A program made the translations under genes and the position numbers. DNA of 64,000 nt from Mesorhizobium amorphae (GTDB taxonomy: Bacteria > Pseudomonadota > Alphaproteobacteria > Rhizobiales > Rhizobiaceae), in the NCBI RefSeq assembly GCF_014843845.1, contig NZ_JHQS01000008.1, positions 124,001 to 188,000 of the forward strand, given 5' to 3'. Position 1 is the first letter of the stretch. Every line of letters begins with the position of its first letter. This document shows, one piece after another, positions 26,481-35,452 of the stretch. The notes beneath the pieces were generated by a model. That model was given only the letters and a program-made list of their open reading frames with translations. It searched no databases and was not told the origin of the DNA.

Positions 26481-27602
26481 ATGACTCTGACCAAAGAACA
26501 GAGCACGGCCACAAGTCACTCCGATGAGCGACTGAAGAAAGTCTCGACGATGACCGCGCTCCTGCGGCGCCCCGAACTCGGCGCTGTTGCAGGCCTGGTG
26601 CTCGTGACCATCTTTTTCTTCTTCACCGCAAATCCGGCGATGTTCACGCTGGCCGGCATCATGAATTTCATGGCACCGGCCGCCCAACTCGGCATTCTTG
26701 CCATCGGCGCGGCTTTACTGATGATCGGCGGCGAATTTGATCTCTCGATCGGATCGATGGTGGCTTTTGCCGGGCTGGTCTTCGGCACCGCGCTCGTCGT
26801 TTGGCATGTGCCGCTCAGCGTTGCGATCCTGGTTGCCGTCGCCTTCGCCGTCTTCATCGGCGTCACCAACGCGCAGATCACGATGCGCACCGGCCTGCCG
26901 TCCTTCATCGTCACGCTGGCGTTCTTGTTCATCCTGCGCGGGCTGACCCTGGTCGGCCTAAAATGGGCGAGCGGCGGCTCCACCCAGCTTCGCGGCATGA
27001 AGGAGGCTGCCGCCGGCAGCCCGCTGGCGCCGTTCTTTTCGGGCGACGCCTTTTCCAGCCTGTTCTCGTGGCTCGCCGAGAAAGGCATCATCGAGGCATT
27101 TCCGAGCGGCGCTCCGAAAGTGCCGGGCATTCCCGTCGAGATTTTGTGGTTCATAGCGATCGCCCTGCTCGCGACGTGGGTCCTGTTGCGGACGCGTTTT
27201 GGCAACTGGATTTTTGCAGCCGGCGGCGATCCGCGCGCTGCCCGCAAATCCGCCGTGCCGGTTGCGCGGGTAAAGACGACGCTCTTCGTGATCACCGCGC
27301 TCTGCGCCACGCTGGTTGCCATCCTTACAGTTCTCGATGCTGGCTCGACCGACGCCCGCCGCGGCTTCCAGAAGGAGTTCGAGGCGATCATCGCTGCCGT
27401 CATCGGCGGGTGCCTGCTGACCGGCGGCTATGGCTCGGCAATCGGCGCCTTCTTCGGATCGATCGTGTTCGGCATGGTTCTGATCGGACTGACCTACACC
27501 TCGATCGACCAGGATTGGTACCTCGTCTTTCTCGGCGGCATGCTGCTGATCGCGGTGATTTTCAACAATGTCATCCGCAAGCGCGTAACGGGAGAACGCT
27601 GA
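26481..27602 (+). CDS. Sugar ABC transporter permease (RbsC type)
   Basis: A 373-residue inner-membrane permease of the branched-chain/ribose (BPD_transp_2) group with about ten helices. Conserved features are the [19 protein letters not shown] segment near residue 80 and [20 protein letters not shown] in the ATPase-contact loop. The ATG at 26481 has GGAGG at 26471-26475. Its stop overlaps the ATPase start by one base. Confidence 0.94.
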   Translation: MTLTKEQSTATSHSDERLKKVSTMTALLRRPELGAVAGLVLVTIFFFFTANPAMFTLAGIMNFMAPAAQLGILAIGAALLMIGGEFDLSIGSMVAFAGLVFGTALVVWHVPLSVAILVAVAFAVFIGVTNAQITMRTGLPSFIVTLAFLFILRGLTLVGLKWASGGSTQLRGMKEAAAGSPLAPFFSGDAFSSLFSWLAEKGIIEAFPSGAPKVPGIPVEILWFIAIALLATWVLLRTRFGNWIFAAGGDPRAARKSAVPVARVKTTLFVITALCATLVAILTVLDAGSTDARRGFQKEFEAIIAAVIGGCLLTGGYGSAIGAFFGSIVFGMVLIGLTYTSIDQDWYLVFLGGMLLIAVIFNNVIRKRVTGER

Positions 27603-28390
27603 TGGCCACGTCCCAAACGCCCCTCATTGAGGTCAAGGACATCGTCAAGCATTTCGGCTCGGTCATTGCGCTGAACGGTGTGTCGATGAGCGTGAATGCG
27701 CATGAGGTGCTCTGCTTGCTGGGCGATAACGGCGCCGGCAAGTCGACGCTGATCAACACGCTTGCCGGCGTGCACAAGCCGACGTCCGGACAATTCCTGG
27801 TCGAGGGGCAGCCCCGGCTCTTTGCGGGACCGCGCGATGCCCTCGATGCCGGCATTGCCACCGTTTATCAGGACCTCGCCATGATCCCGCTGATGTCGGT
27901 GACCCGCAACTTCTTCATGGGGCGCGAGCCCGTGGTCGGTTTCGGGCCTTTCAAACGCATGGACATGGAGCACGCCGACAACGTCACACGAGACGAGATG
28001 CACAGGATCGGCATCGACGTGCGCGACCCTCAGCAGGCCGTTGGAACGCTTTCAGGCGGCGAGCGTCAGTGTGTTGCGATCGCCCGCGCGGTTTATTTCG
28101 GCGCCAAGGTCCTCATCCTGGACGAGCCGACTTCCGCTCTTGGCGTTGCCCAGACCTCCATGGTGCTGAAGTACATCGGCCAGGTCCGCAACAAGGGTCT
28201 CGGCGTGATCTTCATCACCCACAATGTCCGTCACGCCTATGCCGTCGGCGACCGCTTCACGGTGCTCAATCGCGGCAAGACGCTCGGCACTTATAGGAAA
28301 GATCAGATCGGCATCGACGAGCTCCAGAACCTGATGGCAGGCGGCAAGGAGCTGCAGTCGCTCTCAGAGGAACTCGGCGGAACGATCTGA
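27602..28390 (+). CDS. Sugar ABC transporter ATP-binding protein, single domain
   Basis: A 262-residue ATPase with one nucleotide-binding domain: Walker [10 protein letters not shown] near 41-49, signature LSGGERQ near 147, Walker [13 protein letters not shown]. Ribose-type importers often have a fused double ATPase of about 500 residues; this single-domain form (FrcA-like) works as a homodimer. An upstream open frame runs inside the permease gene and is not part of the product. It energises the importer encoded by the two preceding genes. Confidence 0.94.
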   Translation: MATSQTPLIEVKDIVKHFGSVIALNGVSMSVNAHEVLCLLGDNGAGKSTLINTLAGVHKPTSGQFLVEGQPRLFAGPRDALDAGIATVYQDLAMIPLMSVTRNFFMGREPVVGFGPFKRMDMEHADNVTRDEMHRIGIDVRDPQQAVGTLSGGERQCVAIARAVYFGAKVLILDEPTSALGVAQTSMVLKYIGQVRNKGLGVIFITHNVRHAYAVGDRFTVLNRGKTLGTYRKDQIGIDELQNLMAGGKELQSLSEELGGTI

Positions 28391-28468
28391 TCGAGAGCTT
28401 TTCACATGTCGGTGCGGCGCAATCGCGCCGCACCACTCATCGTCATACCCACAATTCGAGAACCGCCA

Positions 28469-29263
28469 ATGAGTGCATCCACGACCGCTCCCTTTCCCCT
28501 CGCAGCCTGCGCCGAGATGCTGTGGCGCGACAAGCCGATCGAATGGCGTGCCTCGCGCCTCAGGGAGATGGGCTTCGGCGTCGGCCTCTGGAATTGGCCG
28601 GAGCACGATCTCGCCAAGCTCGAGGCGACCGGAGCGACCTTCACGATCATGAACGGCTATCTTGCGGGCCGTCTGACCGATGATGAAGGTGCGGCCGAAC
28701 TGATCAGAACGGCCCGCGAGACCGCACAGGTTGGCAAGCGCCTCGGGGTGCAGCGCCTCAACCTGCACGGCACGGGGCTTGGGGACAGGGGCCTCCCAGT
28801 TCAGCCCATCGAAGTCGTCACCGGTGCGATGTGGCTGAAGGCGCGTGACACGCTCTGCCGCGTCGTCGACCTAGCCGAGCAGGAAGGTGTCACCTTCACG
28901 CTTGAAAATCTCAACCTGCCGGTCGACCACCCAGGCGTGCCCTTTGGCCGTGCCGAGGACACGCTCGCCCTGGTGTCGAGCATCGGCCATGCGCGACTTC
29001 GCCTGAACCTCGATCTCTACCACGCCCAGATCGGCGAGGGGAATTTGATCGAACTCTGCCGCAAGTGCCTGCCCTGGATCGGCGAGATCCAGGTGGCGGA
29101 CGTTCCGGGCCGCTGCGAACCCGGCACCGGCGAGATTAACTGGCGTGGTGTCGCCAAAGCCCTGAAGGCAATGGATTATTCCGGCCCTGTCGGCATGGAA
29201 GCCTGGGCCGCCGGCGATCCCGACGCCGCGCTCGAAGCCTTCCGCGAGGCCTTCACGGTCTGA
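28469..29263 (+). CDS. TIM-barrel isomerase, hydroxypyruvate-isomerase-like
   Basis: A 264-residue protein of the xylose isomerase-like TIM-barrel family, closest in pattern to hydroxypyruvate isomerase (Hyi/OtnI). Metal-binding residues are seen in VTFTLENLNL, LRLNLDLYHAQIG, EIQVADVPGRCEPGTGEINW and GMEAWA. The ATG at 28469 gives MSASTTAPFPLAACAEMLW, matching the family start (AxxxMLF type). It lies 78 bp after the ATPase gene in the operon. A role in isomerising a keto-sugar intermediate is likely; the exact substrate is open. Confidence 0.85.
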   Translation: MSASTTAPFPLAACAEMLWRDKPIEWRASRLREMGFGVGLWNWPEHDLAKLEATGATFTIMNGYLAGRLTDDEGAAELIRTARETAQVGKRLGVQRLNLHGTGLGDRGLPVQPIEVVTGAMWLKARDTLCRVVDLAEQEGVTFTLENLNLPVDHPGVPFGRAEDTLALVSSIGHARLRLNLDLYHAQIGEGNLIELCRKCLPWIGEIQVADVPGRCEPGTGEINWRGVAKALKAMDYSGPVGMEAWAAGDPDAALEAFREAFTV

Positions 29264-29297
29264 CTTACCTCTCCAACCCTTTTTTAGGATTGCTCGA

Positions 29298-30314
29298 ATG
29301 CCCAAGAATAAGCCTGTCAGTGTCGGACTCATCGGCGCCGGTCGCATCGGTTCTTTCCACGGTGAGACCGTCGCGTGCCGCCTCGTCGGTGCAGATCTCG
29401 TTGGTATCGCTGATCCTGCGCCGGATGCGGCGTCCAACCTCGCTGAGAAGCTCGGCGTCGAAAGCGCCTACACGGATACGGCCGATCTCCTCTCTCATCC
29501 GGGGCTCGAGGCGGTGATTATAGCCACTCCCGCGCGGTTCCATACGAACGTCCTCGTGCAGGCCGCCGAAGCAGGCAAGGCGATCTTTTGCGAGAAGCCG
29601 ATGGCATTGACCCTGGAGGATGCCGACCGGGCAATCGCCGCGGCGGGTTCGGCCGGGGTCCCTCTTCAGGTGGGCTTCAACCGGCGCTGGGATCAGGCCT
29701 TTGCTGAGGGGCGAGCAGCGATTGATGCCGGGAAAGTCGGGACGCCGCAGCTCCTTCGCTCTCTCACGCGCGATCCAGGCCCGTTCGGCGCCGATCCGGC
29801 GCGGATCCCACTCTGGACCATCTTCTACGAGACGCTCATCCACGACTTCGACACGCTGTTGTGGCTCAATCCGGGCGCGCAGCCGGTAGAGGTGTCTGCT
29901 GTAGCCGACGCTTTAGTGCGGCCGGATTTCAGGGAAAACGGCTTCCTTGACACAGCGGTAGTCACAGTCCGGTTCGACAACGGCTCCGTTGCCGTCGCCG
30001 AAGCAAACTTCTCGGCACTCTACGGCTATGACATCCGCGGCGAGGTCTTCGGCTCCGGCGGCATGGTGACCATGGGCGACGTTCGTCGCTCCAGCATGAC
30101 GCTCTTCGACAAGAACGGCCTGTCGAACGATACCTGGCGCCGCGACACCGACCATTTCGTCCAAGGCTACACGGCGCAGCTCGCCTCGTTCGTTCGAGCC
30201 TCTCGTACCTGCAAAGTTGAAGGACCGACGGGCGAGGACGCGCGCAACGCTCTAAAAATTGCGCTTGCCTGCATCGAGTCCGTCTCGAAGAAGCAAGCCA
30301 TTCCGCTGCGATAG
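29298..30314 (+). CDS. Gfo/Idh/MocA-family oxidoreductase (inositol 2-dehydrogenase-like)
   Basis: A 338-residue NAD(P)-dependent dehydrogenase. Rossmann motif VGLIGAGRIGSFHG at residues 9-22, catalytic Lys in FCEKPMAL near 98-105, and the active-site IHDFDTLLWL near 180-189. The family includes myo- and scyllo-inositol dehydrogenases. Directly downstream of the TIM-barrel gene, it probably performs the first oxidation of the imported compound, with the IolE-like enzyme acting next. Confidence 0.9.
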   Translation: MPKNKPVSVGLIGAGRIGSFHGETVACRLVGADLVGIADPAPDAASNLAEKLGVESAYTDTADLLSHPGLEAVIIATPARFHTNVLVQAAEAGKAIFCEKPMALTLEDADRAIAAAGSAGVPLQVGFNRRWDQAFAEGRAAIDAGKVGTPQLLRSLTRDPGPFGADPARIPLWTIFYETLIHDFDTLLWLNPGAQPVEVSAVADALVRPDFRENGFLDTAVVTVRFDNGSVAVAEANFSALYGYDIRGEVFGSGGMVTMGDVRRSSMTLFDKNGLSNDTWRRDTDHFVQGYTAQLASFVRASRTCKVEGPTGEDARNALKIALACIESVSKKQAIPLR

Positions 30315-30344
30315 AAGCTTCTGGAGCTACAGAGGAGTGTGGTC

Positions 30345-30629
30345 ATGCACGAGGCCATCAAACGACCAAGCGACGTGAGCGAACTCAAAGGCATGATTGC
30401 CTCACGGACGATCACACTTCCGGAGCAGCAGGAACAAGTTGCTCGGATGGCACTGGCGAAGCCAGACGTGATAGCTTTTGGCACCGTCGGCTCGATTGCC
30501 GCCGAATGCTCCGTCTCGCCCTCTACGGTGGTGCGCGCCGCTACGGGCCTCGGTTTCGCCGATTTTCGAGACTTCAGGGGTTTTTTTCGGCTGCACCTAC
30601 GGAAGGCAACAAGCCTGAAGGCTGGTTAG
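30345..30629 (+). pseudogene. Truncated RpiR/MurR-type regulator, HTH domain only
   Basis: A 94-residue remnant (or 96 from the GTG at 30339) corresponding to the N-terminal HTH_6 domain of RpiR regulators: PEQQEQVARMALAKPDVIAF then GTVGSIAAECSVSPSTVVRAATGLGFADFRDFRG. Family members are about 280 residues with a C-terminal SIS sugar-phosphate domain; here a stop comes right after the HTH and no SIS coding is found in any frame downstream. RpiR proteins commonly regulate inositol and sugar catabolism, so this was probably the original regulator of the block, or a fragment left by recombination. An expressed HTH-only protein cannot be excluded. Confidence 0.7.
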
Positions 30630-31176
30630 CTCCAACCAATGCAGGGATGGATCGGTCAGCGTCAGTCGTGCAGCATTGAAATTATTGAGGAATTTTGTCC
30701 GAGAGCGCTACCAAATTGCGCATATTTTACTATATATTTCGATAGCTTATCTGAATTTTGGTAGCGGGAGAGCGCTCCAGTCTTTCAGCCCACTCATCGA
30801 GCTACCTGTTCCGGCTTCGCTGCTGCGGTTGGCGAAGCGAGCCCGTCCTCCCTATGAAATCTAGGGTAGGAGTGACTTGCCCTCCGAATGCGGAGATCAC
30901 AGGTTCGACTCCTGCCGTGTGCCAGTTTCAGCTTAAATATTAAATAGTCAGCGGCGGTAGTCAGATTCAGTCGCTGTCTGTCTTAGCCGCAAAAATTGAG
31001 GTGCGTTGCTGCTCGATAGGCTAGGGCACGGAAACTGCCTGTCGGCTGTTGGAAGCAATTCCTCCAAAGCGGTCGTTCCGTTTCCGGCCCCACTGCGGTC
31101 ACTCGAGAACTGGCAGCGGATGACCGCTTCTGGCGAAAGGTGGAAGTTTCGTAGATCGGCCCCGAGACCTCGGCTT
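30630..31176. other. 547-bp gene-free, partly AT-rich scar region
   Basis: No credible gene. It contains an AT-rich stretch (30716-30757), GCTACC-bearing inverted motifs (AGCGCTACCAAATT at 30703-30716 against AATTTTGGTAGCG at 30754-30766), and a degenerate tRNA-like 3' half at 30875-30923. Base composition differs visibly from the flanking genes. Confidence 0.6.
30875..30923 (+). other. Degenerate tRNA-Arg(CCG)-like 3' half
   Basis: The anticodon loop CTCCGAA with imperfect stem, a T-arm CAGGTTCGACTCCTG and an ending CGTGTGCCA match the 3' half of a tRNA-Arg with anticodon CCG. The acceptor strand is two bases short and no 5' half is present, so it is not a functional tRNA. Such remnants are typical of integration (att) sites. 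Confidence 0.5.
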
Positions 31177-32034
31177 TCAATCGAGGCTCAGCGCCGCCAC
31201 CTCGCCCTCATTCATCAACGGCACGTAGATGGTCGACTTGCCGTCGGTGCCGATGTCGGCGCTGCCCGGCTTGAAGGTCGCGATCACCTCCGGCGCACCG
31301 CCCTCATGATAGCGGTAGAGCGTGCCGGTCATGTAGGCGGTGGCATAGATGCTGTCGCCGATGGCGATGACGCCGTCGAGGTCGGCGAATTTTTGCGCAC
31401 CGGGCAGCGGCGTGACCGCCTTGGTCACGAGATCGACCGCGAGCAGGCCGCCGGGTTCGGCGGTGCTGAAATCGGGCTTGATGCCCTTGCCCCAGGACGC
31501 GACGATCAGCCTGCCTCCATCGGCGAAGACGCCGTTGGGCGAAGCAAGGGCGGCATCCTTGACGAACAGCTCCGGCCGGTCGCCATCGATGCGGTAGATC
31601 GTGTCGGCCAGCATGTCGGTGATGTAGGCCTTGCCGGAGGCATCGGCGGTCATGTCGTTGAGGAAGACGGCTTTCGGCACGTCGATGCTCGACAAAAGTT
31701 TGCCGCTGGCGAGGTCGACGACGCGGACCTTGGTGATGTCGGCGACGTAGAGCTTTGTGCCCGAAATCGCCATGCCCTTGGGCGCGTCCATGCCGTCGGT
31801 CCAGTGTTGGGTGACGATCTTGCCGTCCAGCGACAGCACCGACAGATAACCATTGCCGTCGGCGGCGCCGGGATTGCCGACGATGTTGGAGACGATGATG
31901 CGCTGGTTGGCGGCATCGAAGAGTGCGGATTCCGGCTGCTCGAAGCCGGAAGCGCGCCAGATTTCGCCGGCCTGGGCAGGCACCGTCGCAATGCCGACGA
32001 TGGCGATAAAGGTCGAAATGATGAGGGTCTTCAT
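31177..32034 (-). CDS. Secreted SMP-30/gluconolactonase-like beta-propeller protein
   Basis: A 285-residue protein with a Sec signal peptide (MKTLIISTFIAIVGIATVPAQA as start region, cleavage after AQAG) and repeated propeller blades such as LYVADITKVRVVDLASGKL, AYITDMLADTIYRIDGD and IYVPLMNEGEVAAL. This is the SMP-30/YVTN-type propeller group, whose members are lactonases or binding proteins; catalytic metal ligands are not certain here. It is divergent from an XRE-type regulator across a 113-bp region that contains a palindromic operator candidate. Confidence 0.8.
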   Translation of the reverse strand: MKTLIISTFIAIVGIATVPAQAGEIWRASGFEQPESALFDAANQRIIVSNIVGNPGAADGNGYLSVLSLDGKIVTQHWTDGMDAPKGMAISGTKLYVADITKVRVVDLASGKLLSSIDVPKAVFLNDMTADASGKAYITDMLADTIYRIDGDRPELFVKDAALASPNGVFADGGRLIVASWGKGIKPDFSTAEPGGLLAVDLVTKAVTPLPGAQKFADLDGVIAIGDSIYATAYMTGTLYRYHEGGAPEVIATFKPGSADIGTDGKSTIYVPLMNEGEVAALSLD

Positions 32035-32104
32035 GGCTAGTCTCCTGTGGTGACGGAGAAGAGCTAGGTTTTTCGATACTTTTCCGGAAGGTCTCTTGGC
32101 GCTA

Positions 32105-32121
32105 GTATCGAAGATCGATAC
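32105..32121. promoter_or_regulatory. Palindromic operator candidate between the SMP-30-like and XRE genes
   Basis: GTATCG-N5-CGATAC, six-base perfect arms, 26 bp before the XRE start. Another CGATAC half-site occurs on the SMP-30 side near 32075. It fits a shared site for the divergent pair. Confidence 0.5.
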
Positions 32122-32147
32122 GAAATCGCGCGAAAGAGGTGCATTCC

Positions 32148-32948
32148 ATGAACGGCCCGATCTTCGAGGCGCTGAAGCGGACGCTGAAGGCGAAAGGCCT
32201 CACCTATCGCATGCTGGCCGAGCGCATGGGCGTCTCCGAGCCGACGGTGAAGCGCATCTTCCATGAGCGCAACTGCAAGCTCGACCGTCTGGTGGAGATC
32301 TGCACCGCTGCCGAGGTCGAGCTGGAGAACGTGCTGGGCGCGATGAACCGGGGGCCGGGGCCGGCCAACCACGTGGCGCCGGAGATCGAGCGCAAGCTCG
32401 CGAGCCGGCCGGCGCTGCTGTTCGTCTTCATCATGCTGTCGGAGAAATTCACGCCCGAAGGCATCATGCGCTCGCAAGGCCTGAGCGAAGCTTCGATGTT
32501 CCTCTATCTGCGCGACCTCGAGGAGCTCGGACTGGTCGCGCTCGGCCGCGGCCTTTCAACGAGGCTGCTGGTCGAGACGCCGATCCAGTGGAATTTCGAA
32601 GGCCCGCTCAGGCCACTGTTCGAGGCGACCAACAAGAATTTCATCGGCTGGGCGATCAACCATCTGCAGCGTGAGGCGACATTCGTCAGTTTCTCCCGGC
32701 GGATGCGGCCGGAGACGGCCGAGATGGTCAGACGCGAGGCGGAGGAACTGGCGGAGCGCGCAAAGCTGCTGGCTCATCACGACCAGCACACGACGCCCGA
32801 AGACGCGCTTATCGGCTACAAATGGACCTTTGCGTTCGGCGCGACGCCCTTTCCGGCGATCATGCCGGTTGGCCCGCACCCTAGGGATGCCGGTGCTTCC
32901 GACCGGCCCGCCGCTGCTGCAAAGGGACGCCGTCCTTTGCCGGCCTGA
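32148..32948 (+). CDS. XRE-family regulator with long C-terminal domain
   Basis: A 266-residue regulator. Residues 1-65 form a Cro/C1-type HTH (GLTYRMLAERMGVSEPTVKR then IFHERNCKLDRLVEICTAA). The rest (about 80-230) is a helical domain of unknown ligand, and the last 25 residues are a low-complexity Ala/Arg/Pro tail. The ATG at 32148 has AGAGG eight bases upstream; a GTG three codons earlier overlaps that site. It is divergent from the secreted propeller protein and probably controls it. Confidence 0.8.
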   Translation: MNGPIFEALKRTLKAKGLTYRMLAERMGVSEPTVKRIFHERNCKLDRLVEICTAAEVELENVLGAMNRGPGPANHVAPEIERKLASRPALLFVFIMLSEKFTPEGIMRSQGLSEASMFLYLRDLEELGLVALGRGLSTRLLVETPIQWNFEGPLRPLFEATNKNFIGWAINHLQREATFVSFSRRMRPETAEMVRREAEELAERAKLLAHHDQHTTPEDALIGYKWTFAFGATPFPAIMPVGPHPRDAGASDRPAAAAKGRRPLPA

Positions 32949-33137
32949 CACGGCCAAGCCTCCGCCTGTCCTGCTTTGGTTTTCACCAAGATCTCTTGTC
33001 TGGACGTTTTTGCTCTTTTCAGCCGCGTTTCAAAAATGAAACCACATTCATGATAGAGTTCGCGCACTGATTTGCGAGATTGTAGAGGGCGGGTTTGCCG
33101 AATGCGTGACGCGTCCCCGTGAAATCGAAGTGATCCC

Positions 33138-34514
33138 ATGCCGAGCGCGCCAACACTTGAGCTTCGCCGCTTTTCGCGCCTGAAAAATTTGCGGGCGCGC
33201 GCAGAACGCCAGGGTGCTGCATTGCAGTTCTGGGCGCGTACGGCATCGCTCGCTGCGATCTCCTGCTTCTTTTCATTGATCAGCCGCTGGGATGCCTCGC
33301 TGCTCTTCGTGCTGGCGGGCCTGGTGCTGTTCCAGCTCGTCGGCCTGATCCAGTTTCTCTTTGCGCGCCGTCGCACGGCTCCATGGTGGATCGGGTACCT
33401 CGTCGGTACGCTGGACATCGTTCTGTTGACCGTTCTGCTGATAACGCCCAACCCGTTTTCCCTGGAGGTCGCGCCGGCCGCGATGCAACTGCGCGAGGGT
33501 AGCTTCAAATTCCTGCTGATTTTCGTATGCCTTGGCGCGCTGACCCTTTCGACACGATTGGCACTCTATCTCGGCGCGCTCGCTGCCTTGACGTGGGCGA
33601 TAGGCGTGGGATGGGTGATTTTTCATCCGGGAACCGTCATTCCGGCGACGAACCTCTATTCGCTACCGGTGACAGAGCGACTGAACCTCTATCTTAACCC
33701 CAATTTCGTCGATACATTCGCGCAGGCGACCAACGTGTTGGTCGTGCTGATTATCGGCGCGATCATGGCGCTGGTCGTCTCTCGTTCCCGACATCTGTCA
33801 GAAGACTATGTCAAGGCAGAGCGCGCCCGCGCCAATCTCGCCCGGCATTTTTCGCCCAATGTAGTCGACCAGCTCGCCAGCGATGACGAGCCCTTCGGCC
33901 CGGTCCGCCGGCAGGACATCGCGGTGCTGTTCGCCGACATTGTCGGCTTCACACACTATTCCGAGGATCATCCGGCCGAAGCAGTGTTCGAACTTCTGCG
34001 TCAGTTCCACCGTCGCATGGAACAGGTCGTTTTCGACCACAATGGCACCGTCGACAACTATATCGGCGATTGCATCATGGCGACATTCGGGGTTCCGCAA
34101 GCCAGCCATGACGACGCGACTCGGGCCATCCAGTGCGCTGAAGCGATGATCGCCGCTCTCGAAAACTGGAATGTGCAGCGGGTGTCCAGGGGATACCCGT
34201 CGCTGGACGTTCGGATCGGTGCACAATATGGCGCAGTCGTCATCGGTGCGGTCGGCAGCGAGCGCAATCTGTCCTTCGCGGTGGTGGGCGACACCGTCAA
34301 CGTCGCCAGCCGTTTGCAGGCGCTCTGCCGTGAGCTTCACGCGAATATTTGCTTTGGATCACGACTGATTGAGGCCGCGAAGGCGGAATCGCCCACGACA
34401 CAGTTGAATGCGCGCGATCATGGACCGGTGAGCATCCGCGGCCGGGACGAACCGGTCCATGTCTGGGTCGAACACAGAGCCGAAAACCAGGGCGCTATCG
34501 CGGTTTCGGCATGA
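33138..34514 (+). CDS. Membrane-anchored class III adenylate/guanylate cyclase
   Basis: A 458-residue protein: N-terminal membrane region with about six hydrophobic segments (residues 30-225) and a C-terminal class III cyclase domain (about 245-440). The first metal Asp is in AVLFADIVGFT near 262-272 and the second in NYIGDCIMATFG near 308-319. The nucleotide-specifying GD and transition-state Asn/Arg are in VVGDTVNVASRLQ. The Lys that normally precedes YIGD in adenylate cyclases (DKYIGD) is Asn here (DNYIGD), so base specificity is uncertain. Rhizobia carry many such cyclases; signal sensed is unknown. Transcribed alone. Confidence 0.9.
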   Translation: MPSAPTLELRRFSRLKNLRARAERQGAALQFWARTASLAAISCFFSLISRWDASLLFVLAGLVLFQLVGLIQFLFARRRTAPWWIGYLVGTLDIVLLTVLLITPNPFSLEVAPAAMQLREGSFKFLLIFVCLGALTLSTRLALYLGALAALTWAIGVGWVIFHPGTVIPATNLYSLPVTERLNLYLNPNFVDTFAQATNVLVVLIIGAIMALVVSRSRHLSEDYVKAERARANLARHFSPNVVDQLASDDEPFGPVRRQDIAVLFADIVGFTHYSEDHPAEAVFELLRQFHRRMEQVVFDHNGTVDNYIGDCIMATFGVPQASHDDATRAIQCAEAMIAALENWNVQRVSRGYPSLDVRIGAQYGAVVIGAVGSERNLSFAVVGDTVNVASRLQALCRELHANICFGSRLIEAAKAESPTTQLNARDHGPVSIRGRDEPVHVWVEHRAENQGAIAVSA

Positions 34515-34583
34515 TGTAGGTCGCCATGTAAACGCCCGCGCCACAGCCGGATAGGGGCATGTCCGGGCCAAGCCCGAAAGCCA

Positions 34584-35411
34584 TCACGTGTCTGAGGCGA
34601 TTGCGCCAGCCTTCGCGGCTGCGGCGTCTGTGCTTGCCTTATCGTCCCATGTCACCGCCCGGTAGTCGAAACCATATTCCAGTGTCGGCTTGACGATGCG
34701 GAAGAAGGGCGACAGGTCGAAGTCGCGCGGCGTGTAGAGTGAGTGGTGGCGGATGTGCAGGATTTCCCGGCGCATATAGCTCGACTGCGCCGAAGCGCGG
34801 CCGGGCGCGCGCGTGACCTCGGGCAGGATCGGATAGCGTATCTGGCCATAAGCCTCGGCAATCAGCGTCGAGCAGATCGCTCGCGTCGGGTCGCCGGAGC
34901 CGAAGGCCAGCATGCGGCGGCGCCAGCGAACCGGCACCGGCGGCGTCGGCAGGAAAAAGCGCAGCATGTCGAAAATGTTCTTGAGATCGTATTTCAACCC
35001 GAGCTTGCCGATCATGAAGGCGACGACCTTGTCGCGGTCTTCCGGCGCCAGGCCGCTCGCCCGGCAGATACGGGTGTTGTAGGTGCGGTAGCGCGACAGC
35101 GGCACGGCGACGCAACCCTCGCCGAGGGTGACCTCGATCAGGCGCCGCCGCTCCGACCCGTCCTCGGGTTCCGCCAGGGCGTCGCCGACATAGAAGGCCG
35201 CGTGCGACCAGGTCGACTGCGTCAAATACTTGATGACCGCCGAAATCTTTTGGTTGCCCTCGATGAGCAGGATGTCGCCGGGCTGGAGCGTGCGCCGCAG
35301 CGTTTCGGCGTCGGACGGCGTGTACGGCTCGTAGCCGGAGGATTCATCCTGAAGCCGGCCGGCAAGCCAGCGGCCAAGGCGATCGAGAAGCGTTTCGGCG
35401 GGCGCGGTCAT
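34584..35411 (-). CDS. YiiX/YebB-like permuted NlpC/P60 cysteine hydrolase
   Basis: A 275-residue protein of the permuted papain-like (YiiX) family, lipid or peptide amide hydrolases. The catalytic His is in STWSHAAFYVGD near residue 70 and the Cys in RAICSTLIAEAYG near 180, in the order His-then-Cys that marks the permuted fold. The LQPGDILLIEGNQKIS beginning of the domain is also typical. It lies 41 bp after the CHAD gene and is probably cotranscribed with CYTH-CHAD. Substrate unknown. Confidence 0.78.
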   Translation of the reverse strand: MTAPAETLLDRLGRWLAGRLQDESSGYEPYTPSDAETLRRTLQPGDILLIEGNQKISAVIKYLTQSTWSHAAFYVGDALAEPEDGSERRRLIEVTLGEGCVAVPLSRYRTYNTRICRASGLAPEDRDKVVAFMIGKLGLKYDLKNIFDMLRFFLPTPPVPVRWRRRMLAFGSGDPTRAICSTLIAEAYGQIRYPILPEVTRAPGRASAQSSYMRREILHIRHHSLYTPRDFDLSPFFRIVKPTLEYGFDYRAVTWDDKASTDAAAAKAGAIASDT

Positions 35412-35452
35412 CGTAGATGGCGATTAGCACAGACCGGCGGTGTGGACCATGA

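Noticed and set aside
30676..30864. 62-codon frame in the gap after the RpiR remnant
   Set aside because: AT-rich chance frame, no ribosome site at usual spacing, no recognisable domain.
30875..30923. Functional tRNA-Arg gene
   Set aside because: No 5' half with acceptor and D arm, mismatch closing the anticodon stem, and a shortened acceptor strand.
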